64,000 bases of DNA from Siphonodentalium dalli (taxonomy: Eukaryota; Mollusca; Scaphopoda; Gadilida; Siphonodentaliidae). Positions 27,501 through 40,600 of the stretch are shown in pieces; position 1 is the stretch's first letter, and each line of letters begins with the position of its first letter. The translations under genes and the position numbers were made by a program. The notes beneath the pieces are model-generated. The model made no database searches and had not been told where the DNA came from. It was given only the letters and a program-made list of their open reading frames with translations. Location of the stretch: the NCBI GenBank assembly GCA_032622095.1, contig CP136062.1:224766578-224830577 (forward strand), written 5' to 3'.

Positions 27501-28635
27501 AGATAGCTACAGATACCAAAGGTAACTCATTTTGTGTTTGTTATCTCTGAAAAAAACATTTGAATTTAAAGGCCCACTTGGAACCCCCAGATCACATTAT
27601 ATAATATATATGTCATATTATATACCATGAACCCCCAGATCACATTATATAATATATATGCCATATTATATACCATGAACCCCCAGATCACATTATATAA
27701 TATATATGCCATATTATATACCATGAACCCCCAGATCACATTATATAATATACTAGAAGGTGACCCGACTTCGTCCGGGCTATTAAAAAAACAAATTTCA
27801 AGTCGATTGCTCCACCCGTTTCCTAGATCTGGTCTGCGCATGCGCGAAGCTGGTGTCGCACGTGCTCGGCGACCCGATAAAATTCGTATCCGGGGCAAGA
27901 TACATTCACATACCAAATTTAAAGTCAATATCTCAACCCGTTTCCGAGATCTCGTCTGCGCATGCGCGAAGCTGGTCCGGGCTATTAAAAAACCAAATTT
28001 CAAGTCGATTGCTCCACCCGTTTCCTAGATCTGGTCTGCGCATGCGCGAAGCTGGCGTCGCACGTGCTCGGCGACCCGATAAAATTCGTATCCGGGGCAA
28101 GATACATTCACATACCAAATTTCAAGTCGATAGCTACACCCGTTTTCGAGATATATAGCCCAATGTCATTTGCGGATACCTCGGCCGGTGATGAGTTAAC
28201 GCGACACAGTCAAATGCATCGGCAGGGTGAGAGTTAACGTAATCTAACTTTATGACCTCTGACGACGTCATAGAAATTACGCATTGATTTTATCCTGATA
28301 AAAGCATCGTACCACTTGTACCTAATAATTGAGGCAGATAACTAAAACGGATACATACATATTATATATCGTTGGAAAGATGAAGCCACACAGATTCTAA
28401 CCGTGCAAATTATATGACTGGCAATTTATTATTCGCGCTATATCGAATCGATTTGTGAGCACCGAACTGAAATATATTAGCGCAAAAACGGCGTAAAAAT
28501 AGATTTGACCTCCGCACGTGAAAAGTTGACCTCGCACGGACAAATAAATATGCCTATTTTCGTCTCCGGCCGAAAACACATCCAAATACCAAATTTCATC
28601 GAAATTGGCTTAGTCGTTTTCGAGTCCATCGATTT

Positions 28636-28673
<38 letters not shown>

Positions 28674-31600
28674 AACACATACATACACACACAGATCTTT
28701 CAAAATATATAATAGATATGCCATATTATATACCATGAACCCCCAGATCACATTATATAATATATATGCCATATTATATACCATGAACCCCCAGATCACA
28801 TTATATAATATATATGCCATATTATATACCATGAACCCCCAGATCACATTATATAATATATATGCCATATTATATACCATGAACCCCCAGATCACATTAT
28901 ATAATATATATGCCATATTATATACCATTTGAAAGAGGAAGCTCCAAGACATTGTATTATCAACTTATACGCAGTATAGTAAACTGAGAACAGGTTGTTT
29001 TTGTTGAGGTACCAACATGTTTTTTGTGCTTAACTTTCATCTTGATTGTAATGCAAAGTCTATTATTTTCAATGGAAGGGCAATAACTATGTCTTAGCTT
29101 GAATTCTGTTGCATCCTGGGAGCGTGACGGGGGAAATGTTTGTATGATTTCAGCTATTACTCTATGGGCACCTTTAGAGACGCAGATGTTCCAAATGGTG
29201 ATTACTTATAGTATTTTAATCATATTTTATATCACAGATTGCTATTAAAACTGTCAGGTGTGTAGCACCTCAACAATGAGGGATCTGTTCATGTCAGGGG
29301 ACTGGTCTGATTAGTTACTTACCAGTGGTTTCAAGTGCAAGCCTTGAAATTGTGTGTTTGAGATTTGCAGAATGAAGCCCCCAGAAGGTGAATTTAGTGA
29401 CACTTTCCCACATGGTGGGCTGGCATCACCCTCTGGGACCTTATTCTGCTTAGGCCTCAACTGCTATGTGAGAACTAGGATCAGATTTAAGTTCCCCAGT
29501 TGAAGTTGGTGATGTTCACCCATTAGTCACCTCAATTATTCATTTTCTCTTCTGCAAATTAGCGTGGTGAATTTGGTGATGCTAGCCCACTTTGCGGATA
29601 GCATCACTAAATTCACCCTCTGGGGACCTCATTCTGCAAATGACAGACACACCATTTCAAGGCTTGTTTTGTCATGTTTTGTTTCCTCATAGTGAATGAA
29701 TGCAATTATGCTTTTAGTGGGAGGCCATGGATATGGTGTCTGACATTTGCAGAATGAGGTCCCCAGAGGGTGAATATAGTGATGCTCTGCTGCACAGCAA
29801 GCTAGCATCACCAAATTCACCCTCCAGGGACCTCGTCTTCTTAGCCCTCATTTTCTGGGAAGTATTTATAGTCTCAAAGTAAAGGCACGATGGACTTCAC
29901 GGTGGGTATGATGTAGGGTCCGGCGAATCAGCGATTTTGTTCGAATCGAATCTTGAATCGAATCAGACACACGGATTTCACATCGAATCGAATCTCGAAT
30001 CGAATCTTACTCCCCGTGGTAAATCGACAAGAACTAGATTTATGTCGGCGATCCCGCTGCAGCGCGAGTTTCTCCCCATACCATCACCTGTGCGTGTTTG
30101 GCAGCTTGCCGTGTGGACCTGCGTCACAATAAAAAATGTTGAGAACGGCACATGAAAATATGACGAGATAAATCGTACTCTGTCGTACTTTTTTTTTCAT
30201 CGGGGCCCAATTCTTTCTTCATCGTAAAGGTGGCTAGTGACAACTGTTTCTTTTTAGGGGCTCGCCCGCATCGCCGCTACTACTAGACGTGTTGCCGGTT
30301 AATTTTCTTTTGCCCTTATGGTGGATTTCAGGATGACTGCGGCTAAGGTGTGCCCATAAGTGGGAGGTAGTGCCCGTTTTTTGAACTGATAGTACAGTCG
30401 TGCACAATTTGCACCTGAATTTGTCAACGCTGCATTAAAAATAACTTTTAATTTCCGCCATTATAACTTTGGATAAATAAAAAGTAGGGAAGGGCACAAG
30501 AGATGGATCGATGATATGGATATTTCGCTGCCGCGACGACCCAAGAGCAATAATTTACTGAACGAAACAGGACCGCATCTCGTGCACCGACGGCGTTCGC
30601 AACGACATCTGCGTGCGTTACGACATCTGCGTACGTTTGTTTTAGAGCTTTTGTAGGACACGCTGTTCAACAAGTTCGTACAGAATGAGGTTAATATTGT
30701 GATTCGAACTACATTCGAATCACACGATCGATTTCGAATCGAATCAGTAAGACGATTTCGAATCGAATCTCGAAGCTTCGCCGGACCCTAGTATGATGTT
30801 AAAATAGTCACATCCATTAAAACTGCCATAAACAGAAATAATATTAAAATATAGACATATTTTATTCTTATACATATCGTGTAAATAGTATGTTAAAGTG
30901 TGTATGCTTTGTTATGTAAACAAAAGCCAGGTTCTGTAAGAACAAAGTCTCTATATTTTAATATTCTTTCTGTTTATGTCGGTTTTAACAGAAGTGACAG
31001 CAATACCCACTGTGAAGGCCATCCATGCCTTTAACATAGTTTTTAGTTACTTTTTCATTTTTCTATATCCCCTAATACGCAGAAGATAAGATAAAATGCA
31101 TAATCGAGGTGACTAATTGGTGAACATCACCAGCTTCAACTGAGAAACTCAATCTGATCCTACAGTAGGTCTCCCATAGCAGTTGAGATCTAAGAAGAAT
31201 GAGGTCCCCAGAGGATGAATTTGGTGATGCTAGCCTGCTGTGTGGGATAGTGTAACTGAATTCACCCTCTGGGGACCGTATTCTGCAAATGTCAGACACA
31301 TTATATCCTTGCTTACTGATAAACAATGATGTTAAATTTTCAAGGCAAGTAGCTAACTCTACTCAAGAGGGGATAGATTGTGTGAATTTCGCAGTTTGTT
31401 TCTGTTGTATCATCTAATTATATAATCAGAACCACAATATATTGTATTAAAGAGCTTATTGCCAAGTCGTTGTTGAAAGTGAGCTAAGTCTCAAACCGGT
31501 CGTTACAACAGTTTTCTGAATTTCTCAACATAGTTGTCTGTTTCTTCAGCCAAAGAAAATAAAGATCTCCTTGAAGCATCCATGAGTGCAATGCGAGCTG

Positions 31601-34600
31601 TGATACAAAAACTATCCGAGAAAAACTCTCCAAAGGTAAGAAAATCTCTAAGAAAAACTTAAGAAAATCTCTAAGAAAAACTCTCCAAAGGTAAGAAAAT
31701 CTCTAAGAAAAACTCTCCAAAGGTAAGAAAATCTCTAAGAAAAACTGTCCAAAGGTAAGAAAATCTCTAAGAAAAACTTAAGAAAATCTCTAAGAAAAAC
31801 TTAAGAAAATCTCTAAGAAAAACTCGCCAAAGGTAAGAAAATCTCTAAGAAAAACTTAAGAAAATATCTAAGAAAAACTTAAGAAAATCTCTAAGAAAAA
31901 CTCTCCAAAGGTAAGAAAATCTCTAAGAAAAACTCTCCAAAGGTAAGAAAATCTCTAAGAAAAACTGTCCAAAGGTAAGAAAATCTCTAAGAAAAACTTA
32001 AGAAAATCTCTAAGAAAAACTCGCCAAAGGTAAGAAAATCTCTAAGAAAAACTTAAGAAAATCTCTAAGAAAAACTTAAGAAAATCTCTAAGAAAAACTC
32101 TCCAAAGGTAAGAAAATCTCTAAGAAAAACTCTCCAAAGGTAAGAAAATCTCTAAGAAAATCTCTCCAAAGGTAAGAAAATCTCTTAAGAAAAACTTAAG
32201 AAAATCTCTAAGAAAGGTGCATTTCATCTAGATTTAGGCCATTAACCCTTCCTGGAGCTTCCTGAATTTTTTTGAAAACCCTGTGCCAATGCATTCTCTT
32301 ATATATACGAGTGTACCATAGGGAGCCTCGATTATATAAGAGAATAATACATTAGCCTAACAATATATGTCCCCAGAAAATTTATTTCGGGGACTATAGA
32401 AATCAGCACCGTCCATCCGGTCGTTAGCGCAATAACTAAAAATATTAACCGATTTCAATATTTTTGTTTGTTTATGAGTTGGTTGCTACAATATCTCGGA
32501 AAAGTTCAAAAACCAGTTTTGTCTGATTTTTCTGACTTATTCTCATTAGTTTGATGATTTCTCGCAACTTTTTGTCATAAGCGCAATAACTCAAAACAAA
32601 TATTAACCAATTTCAATAAAAAAAAATTATGAGTTGGTTGCACAATATCTTGGTCGAGTTCGAAAACCAGTTTCATCCGATTTTTCTTACCTGAGTTATG
32701 CCCCTTAGTTGGATGATTTCTTGCCATTTTTTGTCATAAGTGTAATAATTCGAACAAATATTAACCGATCTCAATAACACTGCCAATCTTGGAGTTAGCC
32801 ACCGTTTCGGGGAACACTGTGGTCTGCGACCTTTTATTACTTTGGCCTTGTAAGCCAGTGCACTTGTATATATGCGAAGTTTGATCCCTCTTTTTTGGTG
32901 ATGAGGGAGGTGCCTGAGAACACAGTATTTTTATTTATCTGACGTTATCTCATCATTGTTATCAATCTATGCTAATAAAACTAAATTTTGTTTGTTTGTT
33001 CATTTGTTTGTTTGTCCGCTTATAGGCGACCAAACAGCTGGGCCATCAGAGCTGAAAATTTGCATATATGGGTAATTTGACCTGGGGAGAGTTATTAGAT
33101 AGGTCCCATTCTCCTCAGATGTCTTAAAGATGCAGGCGGCCTTTGCTGTGGGTATAGGTGTTAAAATAGTCACATCCACTAAAACCACCATAAACAGAAA
33201 GAATATTATATAATAGACAGATCTTATTCTAATACTAATCATAAATATCGTGTACATTGCATGTTATTGTCACGTTTGTACCCTTGGTTACGTAAACAAA
33301 CATAAAAAATGTTACGGAACCGATTGTTTATAGACAAACACTTGGAACAACCAATGAAAAACATTTTCACTTGGAAGTCCAATGAAATGTTCCGTTATGC
33401 TATGGAAGGCATAGATAAAATTATTGGCGCAATCAACAATCGCATTCAAATCACACAAAATTTTAATTGACCCATTCTACCCACTGTCAGTTCAAAATCA
33501 AGCTAATCCACGTTACTTCATGATTGGATAATGATCAGACAGAAAACGTGTACATAATATAATTGTTCTTGCAAAGAGATGAATATTTTTTAATCCAGTT
33601 AGTATTTTCTCCTAACCTGTATATGGTACCGGTAATACAAAGGAATATTACTATGAGTAGTATCGTGAGTTGTAAGTTTTAGATGCACCAAATTAGCCGA
33701 CGAAAAAGGGGCAAATATGAGCTTTTATTATCAGTTCAGAAGATATGTGGGAATGACGTGGGGAAGGTCATGTGCTGTTGACCTCAAAATTATTTAAAGA
33801 GACACTAATAATTAGCAATAAAGGGTATTTATTATCAACTTAAAATATAGATGTAACTTTATCCATAGAGTCATGCAATAGGTGATGTTTACCCCAGATA
33901 ACTAATAATTGCTTTAACCCTTTACCCAACAAACCGGCCAAAACCGACCAAATAAAGCTTCAACAGCCTAAAATATCTTCGGTCTGTCTCAATAGAACCA
34001 TACAAATATGGATATCATTGGAACCGGCTCCTTGACCACATTGTGATAGTTACAGTTATGCCCTGTGCCAATGCATTCTCTTATATATGCGAGTCGACCA
34101 TAGGTCGCCTCGCATATATAAGAGAATGCATTGGCACAGGGCCGTTCTGTTGGGTAAAGGGTTAACTGACTTGAAGGGCCACTAATAAATTACGCATTCT
34201 TCACCCGAGTGCAGCCGAGTGAGGTAATTCTTGTGTTCTGTTGAAAACTGTAGGCATTCTAGTTTAACATTTGTCAGGTGAAGACTATTTTTGGGAATCG
34301 GCTGTATTTATTAATTCAGCTACAGTAATGCCCTAAATAATCGACTCCTTTAACCACAGCAGAATTATGGGTAACTTTCAGGATTTAGTCGGAAATATGG
34401 CTTGTTGCCATTCATCGGAAAGCTCTCAGTGAGAGCTTTCCAATGAATGGCAACAAGCCATATTTCCGACTAAATCCTGAAAAGTTACCCATAATTCTGC
34501 TGTGGTTAAGGGGTCGATTACTTAGGGCATTACTGTATGTGTATGTGTGTGCATCTGTGCGGCTCCTGTTTTTATGTTATTGGTCTGTCCATTCGGTTTT

Positions 34601-37600
34601 GGTTTCCAGAACATAACTTTAGTCTCGACTGAATGGAATGAAATTTGGTGCGTCGGTTTAATAGCACAAAATACAGGTCGAATTCGGGTTCCACACATCA
34701 ATTTCCACCTAAGTTATGGCCCTTTTTGTAGGAATTTGCACTCAGTTTTTGTTTCCTGATAACTTTAGTAAGTCTGAACTGAATGAAATGAAATATGGTA
34801 TATGAGTTTACTAGCCCAATATACAGGTTAAGATCAGATTTGGAATCCGTCCGTCAATCTTCATCAGAGTTATGGCCCTTGGTTGAAATTACCACAGGTG
34901 TATTTTGCCACACCCTAGCGATGCTCTTGTTGAATTATAATTTTTGGTATTATTCTTACTGACATGAAAATAAATGCCAAATATGAATTATGGTAGGCGC
35001 TTGTATTCCAATATAATTTGTAAATTTATCTCCTTATAATTTGCCATGTTTTTTGAAGAATAAGCCTTTTCTAATTTCTTGTTTATATCGTTCCAGTTCA
35101 CAGATGTTTCGTCAAATGACATAGAATTCATATATAACTTGGCGAAGAATTCTTCTAGTCGGGAGGTGCGAGTGCATTCAGTGAGGATAGTATCGACGAT
35201 TGGCGGTCTTCTGGCTAAAAATACACAGCTCAACCCCCTACTGAAGGTAGGACGAGTCGAGTAAATAGAGAGGTTTAAATTCTATAGTATATAGTACTAA
35301 TCTATGTCGTCGGCGGGCAAGTCTCATTTGCAGAATGCAGTCCCCAGAGGGTGAATTTAGTGACGCTATCCCACACTGCGGACTAGCATCACAAATTCAC
35401 CCTCTGGGAACCTTGTTTGACTTTAGAAAGGATACCCACTTGTTTGATTTAGAATGGATACCCACTTCTAGGATTTAGAAAGGATACCCACTTCTTGGAT
35501 TTAGAAAGGATACCCACTTCTTGGATTTAGAAAGGATACCCACTTCTTGGATTTAGAAAGGATACCCACTTCTTGGATTTAGAAAGGATACCCACTTCTT
35601 GGATTTAGAAAATAATACAATTTTTATATGTACAAATATTTAATATTGCCAACTCTCTAAACTGAGCGTTTGGGGGATATGTCACGTTTGGCATTGCCCT
35701 TATTTTTTGTCAGAATTACGACTTTTATCCATTTGATATCTAGGTTATCGGTTGTTCATGTTATAACTTGTATCAATTTGATATCTAGGTTATCGGCTTG
35801 TTCATGTTATAACTTTTATCCAATTGTTATCTAGGTTAACAGCTTGTTATAACTTCAATACATTTGATATCCAGGTTATCGGCTTGTTCATGCTATAACT
35901 TTTATCCATTTATTATCTAGGTTAACAGCTTGTTATAACTTCAATACATTTGATATCCAGGTTATCGGCTTGTTCATGTTATAACTTTTATCCATTTATT
36001 ATCTAGGTTAACAGCTTGTTATAACTTCAATACATTTGATATCCAAGTTATCGGCTTGTTCATGTTATAACTTTTATCCATTTAATATCTAGGTTAACAG
36101 CTTGTTATAACTTCAATACATTTGATATCCAGGTTATCGGCTTGTTCATGTTATAACTTTTATCCATTTAATATCTAGGTTAACAGCTTGTTATAACTTT
36201 AATTCATTTGATATCCAGGTAATCGGCTTGTTCCTGATTGAAGTGTGTTGCTGTGATACGGATTTATGGGTTGTAGCGGAAGCTCTCGACTCTATATTTG
36301 ATGTGTTCGGTGAAGACCATCTTGATCCTGTAGTCAAGGAAACAGATATGCTAGCAAGACTCAACTCCATTGTTCCATCTCTTAAATCAAAGGTATGGGA
36401 TCAGACAGGTTGGGGATCAGACAGGTTGGGATCAGACAGGTTGGGATCAGACAGGTTGGGATCAGACAGGTTGGGGATCAGACAGGTTGGCAGGATAATG
36501 TTGTTTTCAATAGTTAGCTGAGCTGAACTTGACAAAGTAAAATTTGATTTATTTCCATGGGTTGCTATCCATTGTGAGTGTGTGTGAGGCTGTAAACAAA
36601 TTCCATCAGCAGAAGCTACAGGTCTTACCTTTGGTCGGATCATTGTGAAATTTGGCATGGCTGTTGATATTGGCATGTAGATGGGAACCAGTCATTTTGT
36701 GGTGATTCAGCCAAAAAGAACATCTTGGATTTCACCATTCAATCCATTAGCACAAGCTACATGCTGTACCGTTTGTCTGATGATAATGAAATTCATCATG
36801 GATGTTGACATTGACATATAGATGTGAAGGAATCATTTTGAGGTCATTCGGCCATCTTGGTTTTCAGTATTAAATAAGGTAAATTCATTAGCACGGGCAC
36901 CATACGTTGGTCTAATGATTATGAAATTTGTCATGGCTGTTGAAGTTTAGATGGGAATGAGTTATTTTGGGGTCGTTTCAAGTGTTACCTGATTAAAATG
37001 TGACAACTCTATTGTTATCCATAAACGATCATGTGTATATGATTTAACCCAGTTTAAGTGTGAAGTACTGATTTTGGTGTCATTTGACACGGAAAAGCCT
37101 CAGGAACATATCCAAAATTCGCAAAAATACGCTCATGGGAAAATTCAGGATCCAAGATGGCATCAAACATGGTTGTCTATATTACATCAATTCTCAAAAT
37201 AAGTCTTTATAAGATATATTGTGGCATAGGAATTACTCAGTTTGTGTGAAATTAGAGTACGGGAGCGAGTAGAGTGACATGCACAGAAAATAATACAATC
37301 GCGGCCATGAAATGGCTGTCAAAATGGTTGCAACTCCAAGATTTGAGTGAAAATACGCATTGGTAATGTATGAGTCTATTATTAAATATCTTTAAAGGTA
37401 CACTTATCATTAAAACAGATCCATCTGAAGGATTTATCGGTCACTGCAAATGCAAGTCAAACCCAATGATCTATGTCTTTAAAGTTTGGGTATTCTGCTC
37501 ATTCAACATCCAACTGTCGGGCCAAAACTAATAATTTCTGGCATGCAACACACGAAGTAATTTTTTGCCCACAGTGCATGGTAGTTTCATTTGGCAGCAT

Positions 37601-40600
37601 GATTAATTATTGAATGTAGTGCAGAAACTGAAGTGCATACCAGATTCATTTCCGGAATTTCAACACTATCCATGATAATAAACCATACTCATGTCGCAAT
37701 GCTTATTATATTGTAAAGAAACTCTTCAATAGATTAGCACCCCAGATCAAAGAGACTGTACATCGCAGTTTATGTAAGACTACTTTTCATGCTACTACCA
37801 AACCGGTTCCTTAGTATAAAATTTTGTTCAAATTACTTGTCGCCACTTTACAACTGGAATAAGCTACCATGTAATGTACAATATTTGTTTTTGGTATCTT
37901 TTTGTTTGAAAATATCTTCCCAATACCACCCACATACTTGTACTAAATATCAGATGATCATCATTTAAAGCTGTTATTTCAGCGTAGAACACTGTTGCTA
38001 ATTTTGGTTTTATGTGCAGCAACTATGTGTAACATTAGGCAGAATAGGTAAATGTAGTACATTTTTGGAAATATGTGGCCTTGGTGAATATAACCTAATA
38101 AAATTTCCAGGTATAAACAGTCTCCGCCACAGAGTACGTAGGCAATTTTGGTAAAGTTTTGAATTTATTGAATATAGTATATGGTACTCCTTTGTGTTTT
38201 GATAAATTGCGTTGATAGTATAACACCATGCGTTCTTGTAATAAAAGCGAAATATTCGTGTTTGATCAAAGACAACTATGACTACTATTTTGAGACACGG
38301 ACAATAGGATCTACACCTTATTGCCCAATATTATATGAATATCTCTCGTACTGTTCTCTAGCAGTGAATTTTTAAAGGACTGAAGTTTGTAGGTGATCGG
38401 TCACAATCGGGAGTCTGCTTTGAGCACATATATTTCTGCTTATAGAAAAGGTCACAGAATCAATACATCCCTATTAAATCTGATTTAACTATTTAATTAC
38501 ACATATATAGCACGATTCAAGATAAACAGTACAGATAAAACTGTGATATTTTTCCGTCTCTGGGTGCCCAAAACTCCAGATTTAACCGTTGCACGAGATC
38601 CTGCATGCTTTCGGTTTGCTCTGTCATTTCTCTTATACTCGGCAATCATTCTTCCTCGCATAATTGGAGCATTTGTTCACTCTTATAGGACTAGCTACCT
38701 TACTCGTAATTAAATTCTAAATTCGCGCAGTACTATTTTTCGCACACCCATCGGTGCGCGAATTTAAAACTGAGCGAAAAATAATCCGACTTCTGAGTTT
38801 AAAATAATTAACCACAGTGAAATAAGACCGCGGGTTATGTTGATGAGTTGTACACATTATACGAAAGCTTGGACACTGAATAGACAATTACCCCTATGCT
38901 TGTAGACCTACATGTATATCGACATTCGGTCAACCACTGTTACAAATTGGAAACCATTACTCAATGCCAAGCGACATTCAAATCATAGTAACATCGACGA
39001 TGTTGAAATGTTTGTAAGAAATACCCCTATTCTATATCGCATGTACATGAAAGCACGTCCACTTATTCACCGCTCTGGAGTGACACCATATTCAGTCTGA
39101 GTTATGTCATCACAATCCGCAGCCAAGTATTGATTTTTCTGAAGTCAGTTGTCTTCTCGGTTGTGGTTTTCTGTTTCCTAGTTCAATTCATTGATGTCCA
39201 TGCAGTCCATAACTATTTCAGAATCAGAATAATTATTTGGATCATATATGAACACCCATCATCGCAACATTGCAGTTGTGGTCTACATGATGTAAATCCG
39301 CCGTGGTCGTGTTTAATATATACATGTATCTTCAGAAACGAATAAGAACTGAAACCCTCATCAGATCCACGGTATTTACAAAACGAGAGGCCGATCATGA
39401 TCGGCAGATGTTAACCCATCCCGTGGCGATAGTAAATTACTATGATCGGAATTATAAATGAGAGTTTTGGTGTTGAATTATAGAGTATACTGTTATGTAC
39501 TATTATAGAAAAATACATAACATAACACACATTATTGGAATTTATGGGTCTACATCTACATCTACTTGGTACTCCATCGCCCTCAATGTGCTGAGGATTA
39601 TGTGGAGGCGCATGAGATTTAAAAACATAAAAGCATATTTTTGGTTATTTTGATAATTTATTAAAATATACTGGAGCTTCATACTATTTAGAAGCTGTCT
39701 GTTTGTTTTCAGGTGGGAACATGTGTTTTGTGAGTTCGGATTTGAAACTGTCCATGTTTAAGAATATGTCACGGGGGAGTTTGTTCCAATTTATGATTGT
39801 GCGTGGAAAAAAGAAAGCTTCGAGATAGTTTCTGTCAGCTTTAGCAGTACGGAGGAACTTGTGGCCCCTAGTAGGCACAAATGGTAGGGAGATGTCTACA
39901 TCTTAATGGCGGATTTTGTAAAGCATGACTAGAGAGGAGAATATTCTTCTTTGTTGGAGGGTTTGCCAATTAAGTGTGTGGAGCAGATCAGTTATGCTGT
40001 CTCTGTCGTCGCTACCATAGTTGTATCTATTTAGAGTGTAGCGTGCAGCCCGTCTCTGTACAATTTCTACTTTCTCTGAGATGTACTGCTGCCATGGGTC
40101 CCATATTGAGCTACAGTATTCTAGTTGTGGTCTAACATATGTTTTGTAGGCAAGGGCTTTTGTTTTGTAGTTTTTTGTTCTCACGTTACGTCTTAGGAAT
40201 CTGAGGGTAGCATTGGCTTTATTTGTGATGGTAGTGATGTGGGTTTTCCATGATAGGTCATTTGAGATGGTTACGCCGAGATATTTTGTAGTTTCTGTTG
40301 ATTTAAGTAATTGGTTATGGAGTGTGTAGTCATGGAGAATAGGGTTTTCTTTACGAGCGATTCGTATGATTTCGCATTTACTAGGGTTGAATGACATAAG
40401 CCATTCTTTCTCCCAGTTTTCAAGTTTGTGCAGATCATTTTGTAGGATAGTACAGTCATTTTTAGAGGAGATAGCACAATACACAACAGTATCGTCTGCG
40501 AAGAGGCGGGCCTGACAGCTGAGGTTTGTGGGGAGGTCATTTATATAGATTAAGAAGAGACAAGGGCCAAGGACAGACCCTTGGGGGACACCTGATAGTA

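Larger units (their letters stand above)
29735..31313. mobile_element. Family B MITE split by a nested element (outer layer)
   Basis: The left half (29,735-29,885, ending CTGGGAAGTATTTATAGTCT and beyond) and right half (31,028-31,313, starting at TTTAACATAGTTTTTAGTTA) match consecutive parts of the uninterrupted copy at 60,352-60,795. They are separated by the family I element. Confidence 0.75.

Noticed and set aside
27566-28952. Open frames translating to MNPQITLYNIYAILYT repeats
   Set aside because: Translation of the 48-bp MITE-derived array.
36228-36521. 97-codon single-exon gene
   Set aside because: It is HEATR3 exon I read through its donor into the 16-bp minisatellite.
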